A stretch of DNA of 64,000 nucleotides from Lipingzhangella_A rawalii (GTDB taxonomy: Bacteria; Actinomycetota; Actinomycetes; Streptosporangiales; Streptosporangiaceae), in contig NZ_JAVLVT010000002.1 in NCBI RefSeq assembly GCF_031628175.1, positions 186,001 through 250,000 on the forward strand, written 5' to 3'. The stretch's first letter is position 1. Each line of letters begins with the position of its first letter. Below, piece by piece: positions 40,874-50,579 of this stretch. A program made the position numbers and the translations under genes. The notes beneath the pieces were generated by a model that saw nothing but the letters and a program-made list of their open reading frames with translations, made no database searches and was not told the DNA's origin.

Positions 40874-43800
40874 CTAGCCTTCAGTTGTCTCACTGGAACT
40901 GGTTCCGGCGTCGTCGCCCGTGACGTCACCGGGGCTGGCGGAACCGTCCCGGTCCAACCACGACCGCAGAACGTCCAGCAGGTGATCCAGATCCACCGGT
41001 TTGGTGACGTAGTCGGAGGCACCCGAGTCGAGGCTGCGTTCCTTGTCTCCCTGCATCGCCTTGGCTGTCAGTGCGACGATCGGAAGGTTCGCGAACTGCG
41101 GCATCTCCCGGATCCTGCGGATCGTCTCGTTCCCGTCCAGCTCCGGCATCATAATGTCCATCAACACCAACGCCACGTCCTCGTTGGCTTCCAGCTTCCT
41201 GATGCCGCTCATACCGTCATCCGCGTACAGCACCCGCAGCCCGTGCGCCTCAAGCGCGCTGGTCAACGCGAAGACGTTGCGGACATCGTCGTCGACGATG
41301 AGTACCTGCCTGCCCTGGAGCGCCTCGTCCTGCCCGGACTCCGCGCGGGTACTGGCATTCTCGGTCAACATCGCACCGGAGTCACTCGTGCTCAGCATGG
41401 CCTGACGCCCGTCCTGTCGGGGCATCGGCTCGGAACCGTCGTCCTGGGCCGATTGGGTCACTCCACTGTCTCCCGTCGACTGGGGATCACGCTCCGAGGG
41501 AACGGGGTCCATGATCGCTCCGCTGTTGGTGACCGCCGCCAGCTCGCTCGCCTTCGGGACCGGGGGCAACGAATCCATGGTTTCCGAGTCACCGGCTTCC
41601 GGAAGCCGCACCGGCAACAGCAGGGTGAACGTGCTGCCCTCCTGGGGCGTACTGGACACGTGAATCTGTCCGCCGAGCAGCTGAGCCATGTTCCGGCTGA
41701 TGGACAGGCCAAGCCCGGTCCCCCCGAAACGCCGACTCGTTCCACCATCCCCCTGGTGGAAGGCCTCGAAAATCACGTGCAGCTTATCGTCGGGAATCCC
41801 GATCCCGGTATCCGAGACCGAGAAGGCGATCACCTCGTCGTGCTCGGCGAACATCGCGAGATCGACATCAGCCAGTTCCCAGGCGGGGCCGATCGTCAGC
41901 CGGACTTCGCCCGATCCGGTGAACTTCACCGCGTTCGACAGCAGATTACGCAAGACCTGCTGCAACCGCTGCTCGTCGGTCCACAGATGTTGGGGAACGT
42001 CCGGAGACACGTCCACGACGAACGCCAAACCCTGCTCACTCGCCATGGGGCGGAACGACGCCTCCACATAGTCAACGAGATGCTGGATCGACACGTCTGC
42101 CGGCCGTAGGTCGACGCGCCCCGCCTCCATCTTGGACAGGTCCAGAATCTCGTCGATCAAGTGCAGCAGATCGCTACCCGCCTTGTGAATGGTCTGCGCG
42201 AACTCCACCTGCTTACTCGACAGGTTCTGCTCCGGGTTGTCCGCCAGTAGCCGGGCGAGAATCAACAGGCTGTTCAGCGGCGTACGCAGCTCGTGCGACA
42301 TGTTGGCCAGGAACTGGGACTTGTACTTGTAGGAGATCTGGAGCTGCCGCGCCCGCTCCTCCAGCGACTTTCGCGCCCCCTCGATCTGCCGGTTCTGCAT
42401 CTCGATGGCACGGTTCCGGCTGGCCAGCTGCCCTGCCTGGGCGTGCAGCTCGTTGTTCTTACGCCGCAGTTCCTCCTGCTGGCGCTGCAACTCGTTCGAC
42501 CGCTCCTGGAGTTCGGTGGTGAGCTGCTGAGACTGGATCAACAACGATTCGGTCCGGGCATTGGCGAGGATCGTGTTGATGGTCGCCCCGATGATCGACA
42601 CCAGCTGGCGCAGGAACCGAAGGTGGATCTCCTGGAACTCCCCGAACGAGGCGAACTCCAGGGCGCCCAGCACCCGGTCCTCAGCGATGACCGGCAAAAC
42701 CACCAGGCTGAGCGGCGTGGCCTCACCGAGCCCGGATTCCACCTTCACGAAGTCGCCCGGCACATTGTGGACGACCTCCTCCTGACGCTGCGCGATCACC
42801 TGCCCGGTCAGCCCCTGGCCCGGGGTGATGCGACGCCGTGCCCCACTGGGCTGATAGCCGTAGCCGGCGAACAGTCGGTACACCTCGGCGTTGTCGTCGT
42901 CCAGCAGGAAGCAGGCACCGTACTGCGCGGATACGAGCGGGGTGACCTCGCTCATGATCACCCGCGCCAATTCGTAGAGGTCCCGGTGCCCCTGGATCTT
43001 TCCGGAGATCCGGGCGACGTTGCCCTTCAGCCAGTCCTCGTCCCGCTGGGCGTTCGTGGTGGCCCGCAGGTTCTCCACCATCAGGTTGATGTTGTCCTTG
43101 AGCTCGTTGACCTCGCCCCGCGCCTCGACCGTGATCGACTGGGTGAGGTCGCCCTCGGTCACGGCGCTGGCCACGTCACCGATAGCCCGGACCTGCTTGG
43201 TGAGGTTCCCCGCCAGCTCGTTCACACTGTCGGTGAGCTGTTTCCATGTGCCGGAGACGCCAGCGACCTGGGCCTGGCCGCCCAGTTTGCCCTCACTGCC
43301 GACATCGTGGGCCACCCGGGTCACCTCGCCGGCAAAGGCCGAGAGCTGGTCGACCATCGTGTTGATGGTGTTCTTCAGCTCCAGGATCTCGCCCTGCGCA
43401 TCCACCGTGATCTTCTTGGTCAGGTCTCCACGTGCGACGGCCGTCGTGACATCGGAGATATTGCGCACCTGGGTGGTGAGATCGTGCGCCATCGAGTTGA
43501 CGTTCTCGGTGAGGTCCTTCCAGATCCCCGAGACACCCTTGACCTCGGCGCGGCCACCGAGCTTGCCCTCGGTCCCCACTTCCCGGGCCACCCGCGTCAC
43601 CTCGTCCGCGAACGCCGAGAGCTGGTCGACCATCGTGTTGATCGTGTCCTTGAGCTCCAGGATCTCGCCCTTGGCGTTCACCGTGATCTTCTTCGTGAGG
43701 TCGCCCCGGGCGGCCGCGCGGGTCACGACCGAAATCTGGCGCACCTGGTGCGTGAGGTTGTTCGCCATGGAGTTCACGTTGTCGGTGAGGTCCTTCCAGA

Positions 43801-45172
43801 CCCCGGAGACCCCGCGCACGTGTGCCTGCCCGCCGAGTTTTCCTTCGGTGCCCACCTCGCGGGCCATGCGGGTGACCTCGTCGGCGAAGGACTCCAACTG
43901 ATCCACCATCGTGTTCACGGTGTCCTTCAGTTCCAGGATCTCACCCTGGGCATCCACGGTGATCTTCTTACTCAACTCGCCCCGGGCGACCGCCGTGGTG
44001 ACGTCCGAGATGTTTCGGACCTGAAGTGTCAGGCTGTTGGCCATCGAGTTGACGTTGTCGGTGAGGTCCTTCCAGATCCCCGAGACGCCCTTGACGTTGG
44101 CGCGACCACCGAGCTTGCCCTCGGTGCCCACCTCCCGGGCCACCCGCGTCACCTCGTCGGCAAAGGAATCCAGCTGATCCACCATCGTGTTCACGGTGTC
44201 CTTCAGCTGAAGCATCTCCCCCTGCACGTCCACCGTCACCTTGCGCGTCAGATCACCACGGGCCACTGCCGTGGTCACCTGGGAGATATCGCGGACCTGG
44301 TTGGTGAGATTGTCCGCCATGGAGTTCACGTTGCTGGTCAGGCTCTTCCAGATCCCGGACACGCCTCGGACGTTGGCGCGACCACCGAGCTTGCCCTCGG
44401 TGCCCACCTCCCGGGCCACCCGCGTCACCTCGTCGGCAAAGGAATCCAGCTGATCCACCATCGTGTTCACGGTGTCCTTCAGCTGAAGCATCTCCCCCTG
44501 CACGTCCACCGTCACCTTGCGCGTCAGATCACCCTCGGCCACAGCGGTGGTGACCTCGGAGATATCGCGGACCTGAGCGGTCAGCCGGCTGGCCATCTGG
44601 TTCACGGCGTCGGTCACATCGAGCCAGGCGCCGGAAACCCCCTCCACACGCGCGCTCCCGCCGAGCTTGCCCTCGGTGCCCACCTCCCGGGCCACCCGCG
44701 TGACCTCCATGGTGAATCCGGCCATCTGATCGGCCATCCGGTTGACCGAGGTGGCCAGACGGAGGAGATCACCGTGTAGGGGGCCGTGCCGCGTGGTCAG
44801 ATCCACCCGGTGTGACAATTCTCCACTCCCCACCGAGTCGAGGACCTGTGCCACGGAGTACACCGGCTCACTGACGTCATCCAGGATCCGGTTGAACGTA
44901 CGCACACTGTCCTGCCACCCGCCCCGGGCCGGAGGAACCTGGATCCGTTCGGTGAGGCGCCCCTCGGAGCTGACGACCCCGCCGACCCGCTGCAACTCGG
45001 AACTGAACTGTCCACACTGGTCCAGCACCTCGTTGAACACGGATGCGATTTCACCGTGTATGCCCTCGGCCTTGGTGTCCAGCCGTACCCCGAAATCGCC
45101 GTCGCGCATGGCGCGCAGCGCGTCCAGCAGCTCCCCCAACCGCTCGTCGGATGCAGCCGCAGTCTCGGGCAT
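40874..45172 (-). CDS. osaA: Multi-HAMP hybrid histidine kinase, OsaA-like
   Basis: A 1432-residue soluble sensor kinase. Order of parts: HAMP-like N-terminus (1-154), six tandem 92-residue HAMP-type repeats (about 155-706; EVTRVAREVGTEGKLGG recurs), GAF domain (about 735-890), coiled coil, HisKA with H960 (NMSHELRTPLNS), HATPase (VLRNLLSNAVKFTG, DTGIGIP, RFGGTGLGLSISRN) and a C-terminal receiver (VLIVDDDVRNVFAL, LVLMDIMMPELDG, DYVTKPVDL). No membrane segment is visible. The layout and neighbours match OsaA of Streptomyces coelicolor, which acts in osmoadaptation with OsaB and OsaC. The ATG at 45172 follows AGGAGGAGG. In this halophile-like setting it is a candidate osmotic or ionic-strength sensor. 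Confidence 0.87.
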   Translation of the reverse strand: MPETAAASDERLGELLDALRAMRDGDFGVRLDTKAEGIHGEIASVFNEVLDQCGQFSSELQRVGGVVSSEGRLTERIQVPPARGGWQDSVRTFNRILDDVSEPVYSVAQVLDSVGSGELSHRVDLTTRHGPLHGDLLRLATSVNRMADQMAGFTMEVTRVAREVGTEGKLGGSARVEGVSGAWLDVTDAVNQMASRLTAQVRDISEVTTAVAEGDLTRKVTVDVQGEMLQLKDTVNTMVDQLDSFADEVTRVAREVGTEGKLGGRANVRGVSGIWKSLTSNVNSMADNLTNQVRDISQVTTAVARGDLTRKVTVDVQGEMLQLKDTVNTMVDQLDSFADEVTRVAREVGTEGKLGGRANVKGVSGIWKDLTDNVNSMANSLTLQVRNISDVTTAVARGELSKKITVDAQGEILELKDTVNTMVDQLESFADEVTRMAREVGTEGKLGGQAHVRGVSGVWKDLTDNVNSMANNLTHQVRQISVVTRAAARGDLTKKITVNAKGEILELKDTINTMVDQLSAFADEVTRVAREVGTEGKLGGRAEVKGVSGIWKDLTENVNSMAHDLTTQVRNISDVTTAVARGDLTKKITVDAQGEILELKNTINTMVDQLSAFAGEVTRVAHDVGSEGKLGGQAQVAGVSGTWKQLTDSVNELAGNLTKQVRAIGDVASAVTEGDLTQSITVEARGEVNELKDNINLMVENLRATTNAQRDEDWLKGNVARISGKIQGHRDLYELARVIMSEVTPLVSAQYGACFLLDDDNAEVYRLFAGYGYQPSGARRRITPGQGLTGQVIAQRQEEVVHNVPGDFVKVESGLGEATPLSLVVLPVIAEDRVLGALEFASFGEFQEIHLRFLRQLVSIIGATINTILANARTESLLIQSQQLTTELQERSNELQRQQEELRRKNNELHAQAGQLASRNRAIEMQNRQIEGARKSLEERARQLQISYKYKSQFLANMSHELRTPLNSLLILARLLADNPEQNLSSKQVEFAQTIHKAGSDLLHLIDEILDLSKMEAGRVDLRPADVSIQHLVDYVEASFRPMASEQGLAFVVDVSPDVPQHLWTDEQRLQQVLRNLLSNAVKFTGSGEVRLTIGPAWELADVDLAMFAEHDEVIAFSVSDTGIGIPDDKLHVIFEAFHQGDGGTSRRFGGTGLGLSISRNMAQLLGGQIHVSSTPQEGSTFTLLLPVRLPEAGDSETMDSLPPVPKASELAAVTNSGAIMDPVPSERDPQSTGDSGVTQSAQDDGSEPMPRQDGRQAMLSTSDSGAMLTENASTRAESGQDEALQGRQVLIVDDDVRNVFALTSALEAHGLRVLYADDGMSGIRKLEANEDVALVLMDIMMPELDGNETIRRIREMPQFANLPIVALTAKAMQGDKERSLDSGASDYVTKPVDLDHLLDVLRSWLDRDGSASPGDVTGDDAGTSSSETTEG
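43054..44710 (-). repeat. Six tandem 276-bp HAMP-coding repeats within osaA
   Basis: Each unit encodes 92 residues beginning EVTRVAREVGTEGKLGG and ending with VNTMVDQLxSFAD. DNA similarity is very high between neighbouring units: 44094-44257 and 44370-44533 are identical over 164 bases at a 276-base offset. The outermost units are more diverged. Confidence 0.9.
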
Positions 45173-45370
45173 GACTCCTCCTCCTGCCTCGATCCCCTAC
45201 CGCAATGCCTCGGTCGTCATTCCCGACCGGTGGGCCTACCGAGGTGCAACAACGGTATTCCGTTCGGGGTGTCCTTTACGAGGACGCACGGCAATCATGA
45301 CGAAGTTCCGCGCCGCCTGCCGACCAGGTACCGCACGCGCGATGGGGCGTCTAAGCTCGGTACCAGTGCT

Positions 45371-47704
45371 ATGAGTTCCCACGCCGAACACGCCACGGGT
45401 GACCTCCGGTCGAATCCTCCGGAGGCGCCGAGGCGTGGGCGAATTCCCGCCGAACCGTACGGAGCGCCCGGGCCCACCATGCCACAGCACGAGACGCAGG
45501 TCGTCAGCCGCGAGTTCACGCCCACCCCCGAGGCGGCGCGTGCGGCACGCGACTTCGTCGCCCACACCCTCGGGGAGTGGGGACTCACCGACGGCTCCCC
45601 ACCGGCACCCAGCGGGGAACCACCCCTGGATGCGGAAATGGTCAACTCGATCGTGCTGCTGGTTAGCGAGCTCGTCACGAACGCTGTGGTACACGCCGAG
45701 TCCACCCTTCAGCTCACCCTGCGTCGAACCGCGGGTGTCACGGAGGTGGTGGTCGCCGACCGCGCGCCGGAACGCGCCGTGCCCCAGGCCGGAAGCCTCG
45801 CCGTGGATGTGTCCCCATCGATGGAGAACGACCGCGTTGGTGGCCTGGGTCTGGCCCTGGCCAACGCGATGGCCTCCAGCTGGGGGGTGACCTACAGCCC
45901 CGAGGACAAGGCGGTGTGGTTCCGTTTCGCCGACCCGGGCGTGGCCGCCCCGGACGCCGAGACCCCCGCACCGCAGATGACGGAGGACCGGGCCCGCCGG
46001 GATCGGCGTCCCGACCGATGGGCGGCGTTGAGCACGGCACTGAACGCACGGCAGACCATGCCGGAGATGCTGGAACGCACGGTCGACTACGCACGCACCG
46101 TCCTGGGCGGCGACGCCGCCTACATCGCCCTGGCGACCACCGACGAGACCGAGTGGGAGGTACAGGCCGCGGTGGGCCTCTCCAGTCAACCGTGGCATCC
46201 GATCCGCAGCCGCACCGAGGAGACCTTCCCCTCCGCCACCCCGGAGCCCGGAGCGGTGATCAACGACGATCTCATGCTGGCCCGGGCACACCGCGGGATT
46301 CTCGTGGCAGCGGGGATGCGTTCCCTGGTGACCGCACCCCTGATCGTCGAGGGTCGTATCACCGGGCTGCTCGGGGTCGCCTCCCGCCGTCCACGGCACT
46401 TCGGCACGGCCGCCGCGGCTCGGCTCCAGGAAGGAGCTGACCGGATCGCCCTGCCGGTGGAACGTGCGCGCCTGGCCCGGGTTGAGATCACCCGCCGGTC
46501 CTCGCTGAGTTTCCTCGCCGAGGCCAGTGACCTGCTGGCGGGCACGCTCGACGAACGGATGACCGCCGCGTTGGCAGGGCAGCTGACCACGGCCCGACTC
46601 ACGGAATGGTGCGTCGTACAGACCACCGACGAGCTGGGAGAACCCCGGCTCACCCATGCCACACACCGCAACGAGAACTACACCGACGCACTCAATCGCC
46701 TGGTTGGTGAACTGCCACCGAGCGAACAGTGGCATCCGCAGCCCTTGTGGACCCTGACCGCGATCCGCGAAGCGGGCTTGGAGAACGACGTCACCCGCGA
46801 ACTGGTGCAGTGCCCGGCAGTGTGCGTGCCTCTGCTCGCCCGGGGACGCCAGCTGGGACGGTTCGTGGTGGGCGCCCAGCCCCAGGACGGGCTGACCACC
46901 GAAGATGTCGACGTCGCCAGTGACCTGGCCCGTCGGGTGTCCTCGGCCCTGGAAAACGCCCGTCTGTACTCCAGCCAGACCTCCATGAGCATGGCGCTCC
47001 AGCGCAGCCTGCTGCCCGCCAAGCGTCCCGAGATTCCCGGGGTGGACTACGGGGTGTTCTACCAGCCTGCGGGAGAGGGCTCGGTGGTGGGCGGTGACTT
47101 CTACGACGTTTTCGCCAGCGATGGTCGCTGGTGCTTCGCGATCGGCGATGTCTGCGGCACCGGCCCCGAAGCCGCGGCGGTCACCGGGCTGGCGCGACAT
47201 ACGCTCCGGGCGCTCGCCCGCGAGGGCTACTCCCCCGCACAGATCATGCACCGGCTGAATCTGGCGATCTTGGACGAGAACCCGGCCACCCGGTTCCTGA
47301 CCATGCTGTACGCCGAGATGACCCCCATCGAGGGTCCGGAGGGTGGCATGGGCCTGCGCATGGTCTCGGCCGGGCACCCACTGCCGCTACGGTTGCGGCA
47401 GGACGGGCACACCGAGCCCCTGGGAACACCCCAGCCGCTCCTGGGAGCCTTCGAGGACATCGAGTTCAACACCGAGTCGATCGATGTCGCCCCGGGTGAT
47501 GTTCTCCTCGCGGTAACCGACGGCGTGACCGAGCGCCGGAACGGTTCGGAGATGCTGGACGAGGAAGGCCTCATCTCGATTTTCTCCCGCTGCACGGGGC
47601 TGACCGCACAGGCGGTGATCAGCCGGATTGAGCGGGAGCTGGAGATGTTCGCGCCGGGTGGTCACACCGACGACACCGCCATGCTGGTGCTGCGGTTCCG
47701 CTGA
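45371..47704 (+). CDS. osaC: Kinase-phosphatase regulator (RsbW-like ATPase, GAF, SpoIIE/PP2C), OsaC-like
   Basis: A 777-residue protein. The N-terminal part (about 45-190) is an RsbW-like ATPase: LLVSELVTNAVVHAE (N-box), VVVADRAPERAVP and VGGLGLALANAMAS (G-boxes). Two GAF-like regions lie in the middle (about 215-370 and 380-530). A SpoIIE-type PP2C phosphatase ends the protein (GEGSVVGGDFYDVF, FAIGDVCGTGPEAAA, PGDVLLAVTDGVTERR, GGHTDDTAMLVLRFR). This matches OsaC of Streptomyces, which restrains the osmotic-stress sigma factor SigB after stress. It is divergent from osaA with 198 bases between. The start ATG at 45371 lacks a clear ribosome site; an ATG at 45479 is possible. Confidence 0.87.
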   Translation: MSSHAEHATGDLRSNPPEAPRRGRIPAEPYGAPGPTMPQHETQVVSREFTPTPEAARAARDFVAHTLGEWGLTDGSPPAPSGEPPLDAEMVNSIVLLVSELVTNAVVHAESTLQLTLRRTAGVTEVVVADRAPERAVPQAGSLAVDVSPSMENDRVGGLGLALANAMASSWGVTYSPEDKAVWFRFADPGVAAPDAETPAPQMTEDRARRDRRPDRWAALSTALNARQTMPEMLERTVDYARTVLGGDAAYIALATTDETEWEVQAAVGLSSQPWHPIRSRTEETFPSATPEPGAVINDDLMLARAHRGILVAAGMRSLVTAPLIVEGRITGLLGVASRRPRHFGTAAAARLQEGADRIALPVERARLARVEITRRSSLSFLAEASDLLAGTLDERMTAALAGQLTTARLTEWCVVQTTDELGEPRLTHATHRNENYTDALNRLVGELPPSEQWHPQPLWTLTAIREAGLENDVTRELVQCPAVCVPLLARGRQLGRFVVGAQPQDGLTTEDVDVASDLARRVSSALENARLYSSQTSMSMALQRSLLPAKRPEIPGVDYGVFYQPAGEGSVVGGDFYDVFASDGRWCFAIGDVCGTGPEAAAVTGLARHTLRALAREGYSPAQIMHRLNLAILDENPATRFLTMLYAEMTPIEGPEGGMGLRMVSAGHPLPLRLRQDGHTEPLGTPQPLLGAFEDIEFNTESIDVAPGDVLLAVTDGVTERRNGSEMLDEEGLISIFSRCTGLTAQAVISRIERELEMFAPGGHTDDTAMLVLRFR

Positions 47705-47960
47705 GGACACCGAACCCGCGCGTCGGACCGTGCCCGCGCACAGCCACCCCATCTGCTCGGCGGCACGAATCGCCTCCACTATCGCCGCCGGCGAGCCGGC
47801 GTGGGTAACCGTGGCCCGGCCGGCCCGCCGAACGCGAAGGTGCTGATCCCACCCCCAGTGCGACCGGCGAAGAACCCGCTGTAGGGGAGCACGGAAGTGG
47901 TCCGCTCCCGCGGTTCCCGGAGCTGACCAGCGGGACCGTGGCCACAGCGGCGAGCCCCGG

Positions 47961-48329
47961 CTACGGTGTGTCGGTTCGGGCCACGCGCTGCTCCAACTCA
48001 TCAACGCGGGTCTGCTCGGTCAGCGGGGCTCGGGAACGGTAGGCCGCGCGGCCAATCGCGAAGGCACCCACGGGCGAGGTGATCAGCTGGAGCCACACCG
48101 CGAGCACGAGCTTCCACGAGGTCTCCCAGCTCGGCATGAGCAGGAAGGATCCGATCAGAATCAGGACCACGCCGAGGGTCGCGGCCTTGGTGACCGCGTT
48201 CATCCGGGAGTAGACGTCCTGGAGCCGCAATAGGGCCACACCAGCGGTCAGCATCAGCAGGGTGCCGACGCCGATAGCGACACCCGCCGCGAGCTCCAGC
48301 CAGGGCACCTGGCTCACTGCATCCATCAT
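47961..48329 (-). CDS. mrpG: Mrp antiporter subunit G (operon 2)
   Basis: Terminal gene of the second Mrp operon (122 residues). It has three helices and the MrpG core GVALLRLQDVYSRMNAVTKA, ATLGVVLILIGSFLL, and ITSPVGAFAIGRAAYR. I set the start at ATG 48329, overlapping the mrpF stop (ATGA) and preceded by GAGGGG. It is clearly different from the copy in operon 1, so the operons are not a recent duplication. Confidence 0.9.
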   Translation of the reverse strand: MMDAVSQVPWLELAAGVAIGVGTLLMLTAGVALLRLQDVYSRMNAVTKAATLGVVLILIGSFLLMPSWETSWKLVLAVWLQLITSPVGAFAIGRAAYRSRAPLTEQTRVDELEQRVARTDTP

Positions 48330-48580
48330 CGTCCCCTCGTGATCAGTCGCGCCAGCCACACGGCCGAAACGAAGCCGGTCAGGGTGCCGATCAGAACGAC
48401 GTCAAAGGCCGCATCCGCGCCCAACCGCGCCCCGAACAGCGCCACCAAGGCCAGGAAGCTGAAGAAGGCGAGATCAGCGGCGACCGCACGGTCCGCCTGG
48501 GTCGGCCCGAGAACAGCACGTACGACGACCGCGACGAGAACCAGACCGATCGCCACCATCGGAATATCGAGCAGGGTCAC
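48326..48580 (-). CDS. mrpF: Mrp antiporter subunit F (operon 2)
   Basis: An 84-residue three-helix subunit with the MrpF core VRAVLGPTQADRAVAADLAF and GLVLVAVVVRA. It is shorter than the operon-1 copy, lacking the Pro/Gly tail. GTG start at 48580 overlaps the end of mrpE, and the end overlaps mrpG. Confidence 0.88.
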   Translation of the reverse strand: MTLLDIPMVAIGLVLVAVVVRAVLGPTQADRAVAADLAFFSFLALVALFGARLGADAAFDVVLIGTLTGFVSAVWLARLITRGR

Positions 48581-48978
48581 CGGTCACCTCCGGAGCTGGG
48601 CGTGGATTCGGCACGCTCCGGAACAGCACCGTCCACACGCACCGCGCGCAACATTCGGTACTCGTAGTCCCGCAGGTCCGCCACGGCAGCCTCCCGGTCC
48701 TCGCAGTACATGGCGTGCACGTACAGGGTGGCGGGATCCCGGCGCACCGCCAGCGTGAGGGTTCCGGGAGTCAACGAGATGAGGTTCGCCATCAGGGCAA
48801 GCTCCGTATCGGTCCGACACCGGGAACGGAACTCGACGATGCCCTGCGCGAAGCGGTTGCGGGGTCGGAGCACATCCCAGGCCACGTCGAAACAGGCAAC
48901 CGTCAGCTTCCACGGGAAGTGCAGCGTGAAGAAACGCAGCATGCGAAGCACCCAGCCCAGCCAGGTCACAAGGCTCAT
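48577..48978 (-). CDS. mrpE: Mrp antiporter subunit E (operon 2)
   Basis: A 133-residue MrpE with LTVACFDVAWDVLRP, ANLISLTPGTLTLAVRRD (the TPGT motif) and TLYVHAMYCED. It lacks the N-terminal extra helices of the operon-1 copy, an unusual short form typical of actinomycete second Mrp sets. ATG 48978 overlaps the mrpD stop (ATGA). Confidence 0.85.
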   Translation of the reverse strand: MSLVTWLGWVLRMLRFFTLHFPWKLTVACFDVAWDVLRPRNRFAQGIVEFRSRCRTDTELALMANLISLTPGTLTLAVRRDPATLYVHAMYCEDREAAVADLRDYEYRMLRAVRVDGAVPERAESTPSSGGDR

Positions 48979-50579
48979 TGGCCGATCACCGCCTCCACGT
49001 AGGTCGAGGTGTCAATGAGACCCGAGGCAGCCTCCTGGGTCAGTACCAGCAACCCTTGGGCGCCCAGTCCGATCCCCAGCGCCAGCAGGGTCAGCACCAG
49101 AGCGGGAATGATCATCGCCAGCCGGACGTGGGTCAGGGGTGCCCCCGCCCTGGCATGGGTACGGGTGGTGCCGCGCTGGAGCAGGCTGCCGTTCCCCGTC
49201 GCCATGGCGGTGCTCGAATCCGCTTCCGTTCCCGACGTTTCCGTGTCCCCGCCGGGGTGGCTCTCCGGTTCGCGCTTGAGCGGTCCCCAGAACACGTTGC
49301 TCCAGATCTTGATCATGGACAGCAAGGTGAAGAGACTGACCAGGACGATCGCCACGGCGGCCCCGTACTGCTCCGCAGAAATGGAGGCGTGCAGCAGGAG
49401 GTACTTCGCGGCAAACCCGGAGAAGGGAGGAATCCCGGTAAGGGCGAGTGCCGCACCGACGAAGGCGAACGCCACCAGGGGCTCCTTCCGGGCAACTCCC
49501 CCGAGGTCATAGACGCGTTGGGTTCCGTAGGTCTGCTCGACCGCGCCGGTGGCCAGGAACAGTGCCCCCTTCACCACCGTGTTGTGCAGGAGGTAGAAGA
49601 TTCCCGCGGCCAGCCCCAGCGGCCCGAACAGCGCCAAACCCAGCAGGATGTAGCCGATCTGGCTGACCATGTGCAGGGTCAGGATCGACCGCATGGTGCT
49701 CTCGCCGACCGCACCCAGCACCCCGATCACCATCGTCGCGACCATGATGGCGACCGCGACACCGAGGAAACGGTCATCGCCACCGTAGATCAACGCATAC
49801 AGGCGGTAGATGGCATAGATCGCCACCTTGGTGTGCAGCCCGGAGAACAGCGCCGACAGGGCTGGAGAGGTGTCGGGGTAGGTATTGGACAACCAGCCGT
49901 GCACCGGAACCACGGCCGCCTTCATCCCCAGGGCCACCATGAGCACGCCGGCGGCCACCGCCACGGCCGTGGACTCCTGCCCGGCGCCCGCCAACTCCGC
50001 GAAGTTGACGGTGCCGGCCACACCGTAGACGAAGGCGACCCCGGCCAGCAGAACGCCCGAGGCGAACAGGTTGTAGGTGACGTACAGCCGACCGGCCCGA
50101 AGCCGGTGCCCTCCCCCGAGCATGCTCATCAGCACATAGGAGGGGAGCAGCATCACCTCGATGAACACGAACAGGTTGAACAGGTCCGCGGTGAGCACCA
50201 CGCCGGACACCCCGGCGAGCAGCATCAACACCATGGGTTGGAAATAGTGCTGCTCATCGTCACCGGCGACCATCCCGTAGGCCACGCACAGCAGCGTCAG
50301 CAGCGCGGTCACGGCCAGCATCAACGCACTGAACATGTCCGCGGCAAACGGGATGGCGACCACGGGCTCACCGGGGCTGGTCTCCCACAACCCCAGAGGG
50401 TGCGCCAGCACGGCTCCGCCCCGGGTGACGAGGATCAGCAGGCCGGCGTAGCCGAGCACGAGGGTACTGGTGCCGAGCGTGATGGTCCGCCGCAACCACA
50501 CCGGGCTGCGCAGCACCAACAGCAGGGTGCCCATCAGCAGGGGCACCGCGGCGGCGAAGGGTAGAGCGGTCGCTATCAC
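48975..50579 (-). CDS. mrpD: Mrp antiporter subunit D (operon 2)
   Basis: A 534-residue antiporter-core subunit: TADLFNLFVFIEVMLLPSYV, GMKAAVVPVHGWLSNTYPDT (conserved lysine), LHTKVAIYAIYRLYA and STMRSILTLHMVSQIGYILL. A cytoplasmic insertion of Ser/Thr/Glu-rich residues before the last helix resembles that of copy 1 in position only. The GTG at 50579 overlaps the mrpC stop. Confidence 0.93.
   Translation of the reverse strand: MIATALPFAAAVPLLMGTLLLVLRSPVWLRRTITLGTSTLVLGYAGLLILVTRGGAVLAHPLGLWETSPGEPVVAIPFAADMFSALMLAVTALLTLLCVAYGMVAGDDEQHYFQPMVLMLLAGVSGVVLTADLFNLFVFIEVMLLPSYVLMSMLGGGHRLRAGRLYVTYNLFASGVLLAGVAFVYGVAGTVNFAELAGAGQESTAVAVAAGVLMVALGMKAAVVPVHGWLSNTYPDTSPALSALFSGLHTKVAIYAIYRLYALIYGGDDRFLGVAVAIMVATMVIGVLGAVGESTMRSILTLHMVSQIGYILLGLALFGPLGLAAGIFYLLHNTVVKGALFLATGAVEQTYGTQRVYDLGGVARKEPLVAFAFVGAALALTGIPPFSGFAAKYLLLHASISAEQYGAAVAIVLVSLFTLLSMIKIWSNVFWGPLKREPESHPGGDTETSGTEADSSTAMATGNGSLLQRGTTRTHARAGAPLTHVRLAMIIPALVLTLLALGIGLGAQGLLVLTQEAASGLIDTSTYVEAVIGQ

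Noticed and set aside
42293..44779. Long plus-strand open frame opposite osaA
   Set aside because: It mirrors the HAMP-coding repeats in the opposite strand and has no start signal or recognisable domain.
47705..47960. Minus-strand frame between osaC and mrpG that reads like protein (THAGSPAAIVEAIRAAEQMG)
   Set aside because: No start, ribosome site or known family; the frame continues from noncoding sequence and could be chance in GC-rich DNA.
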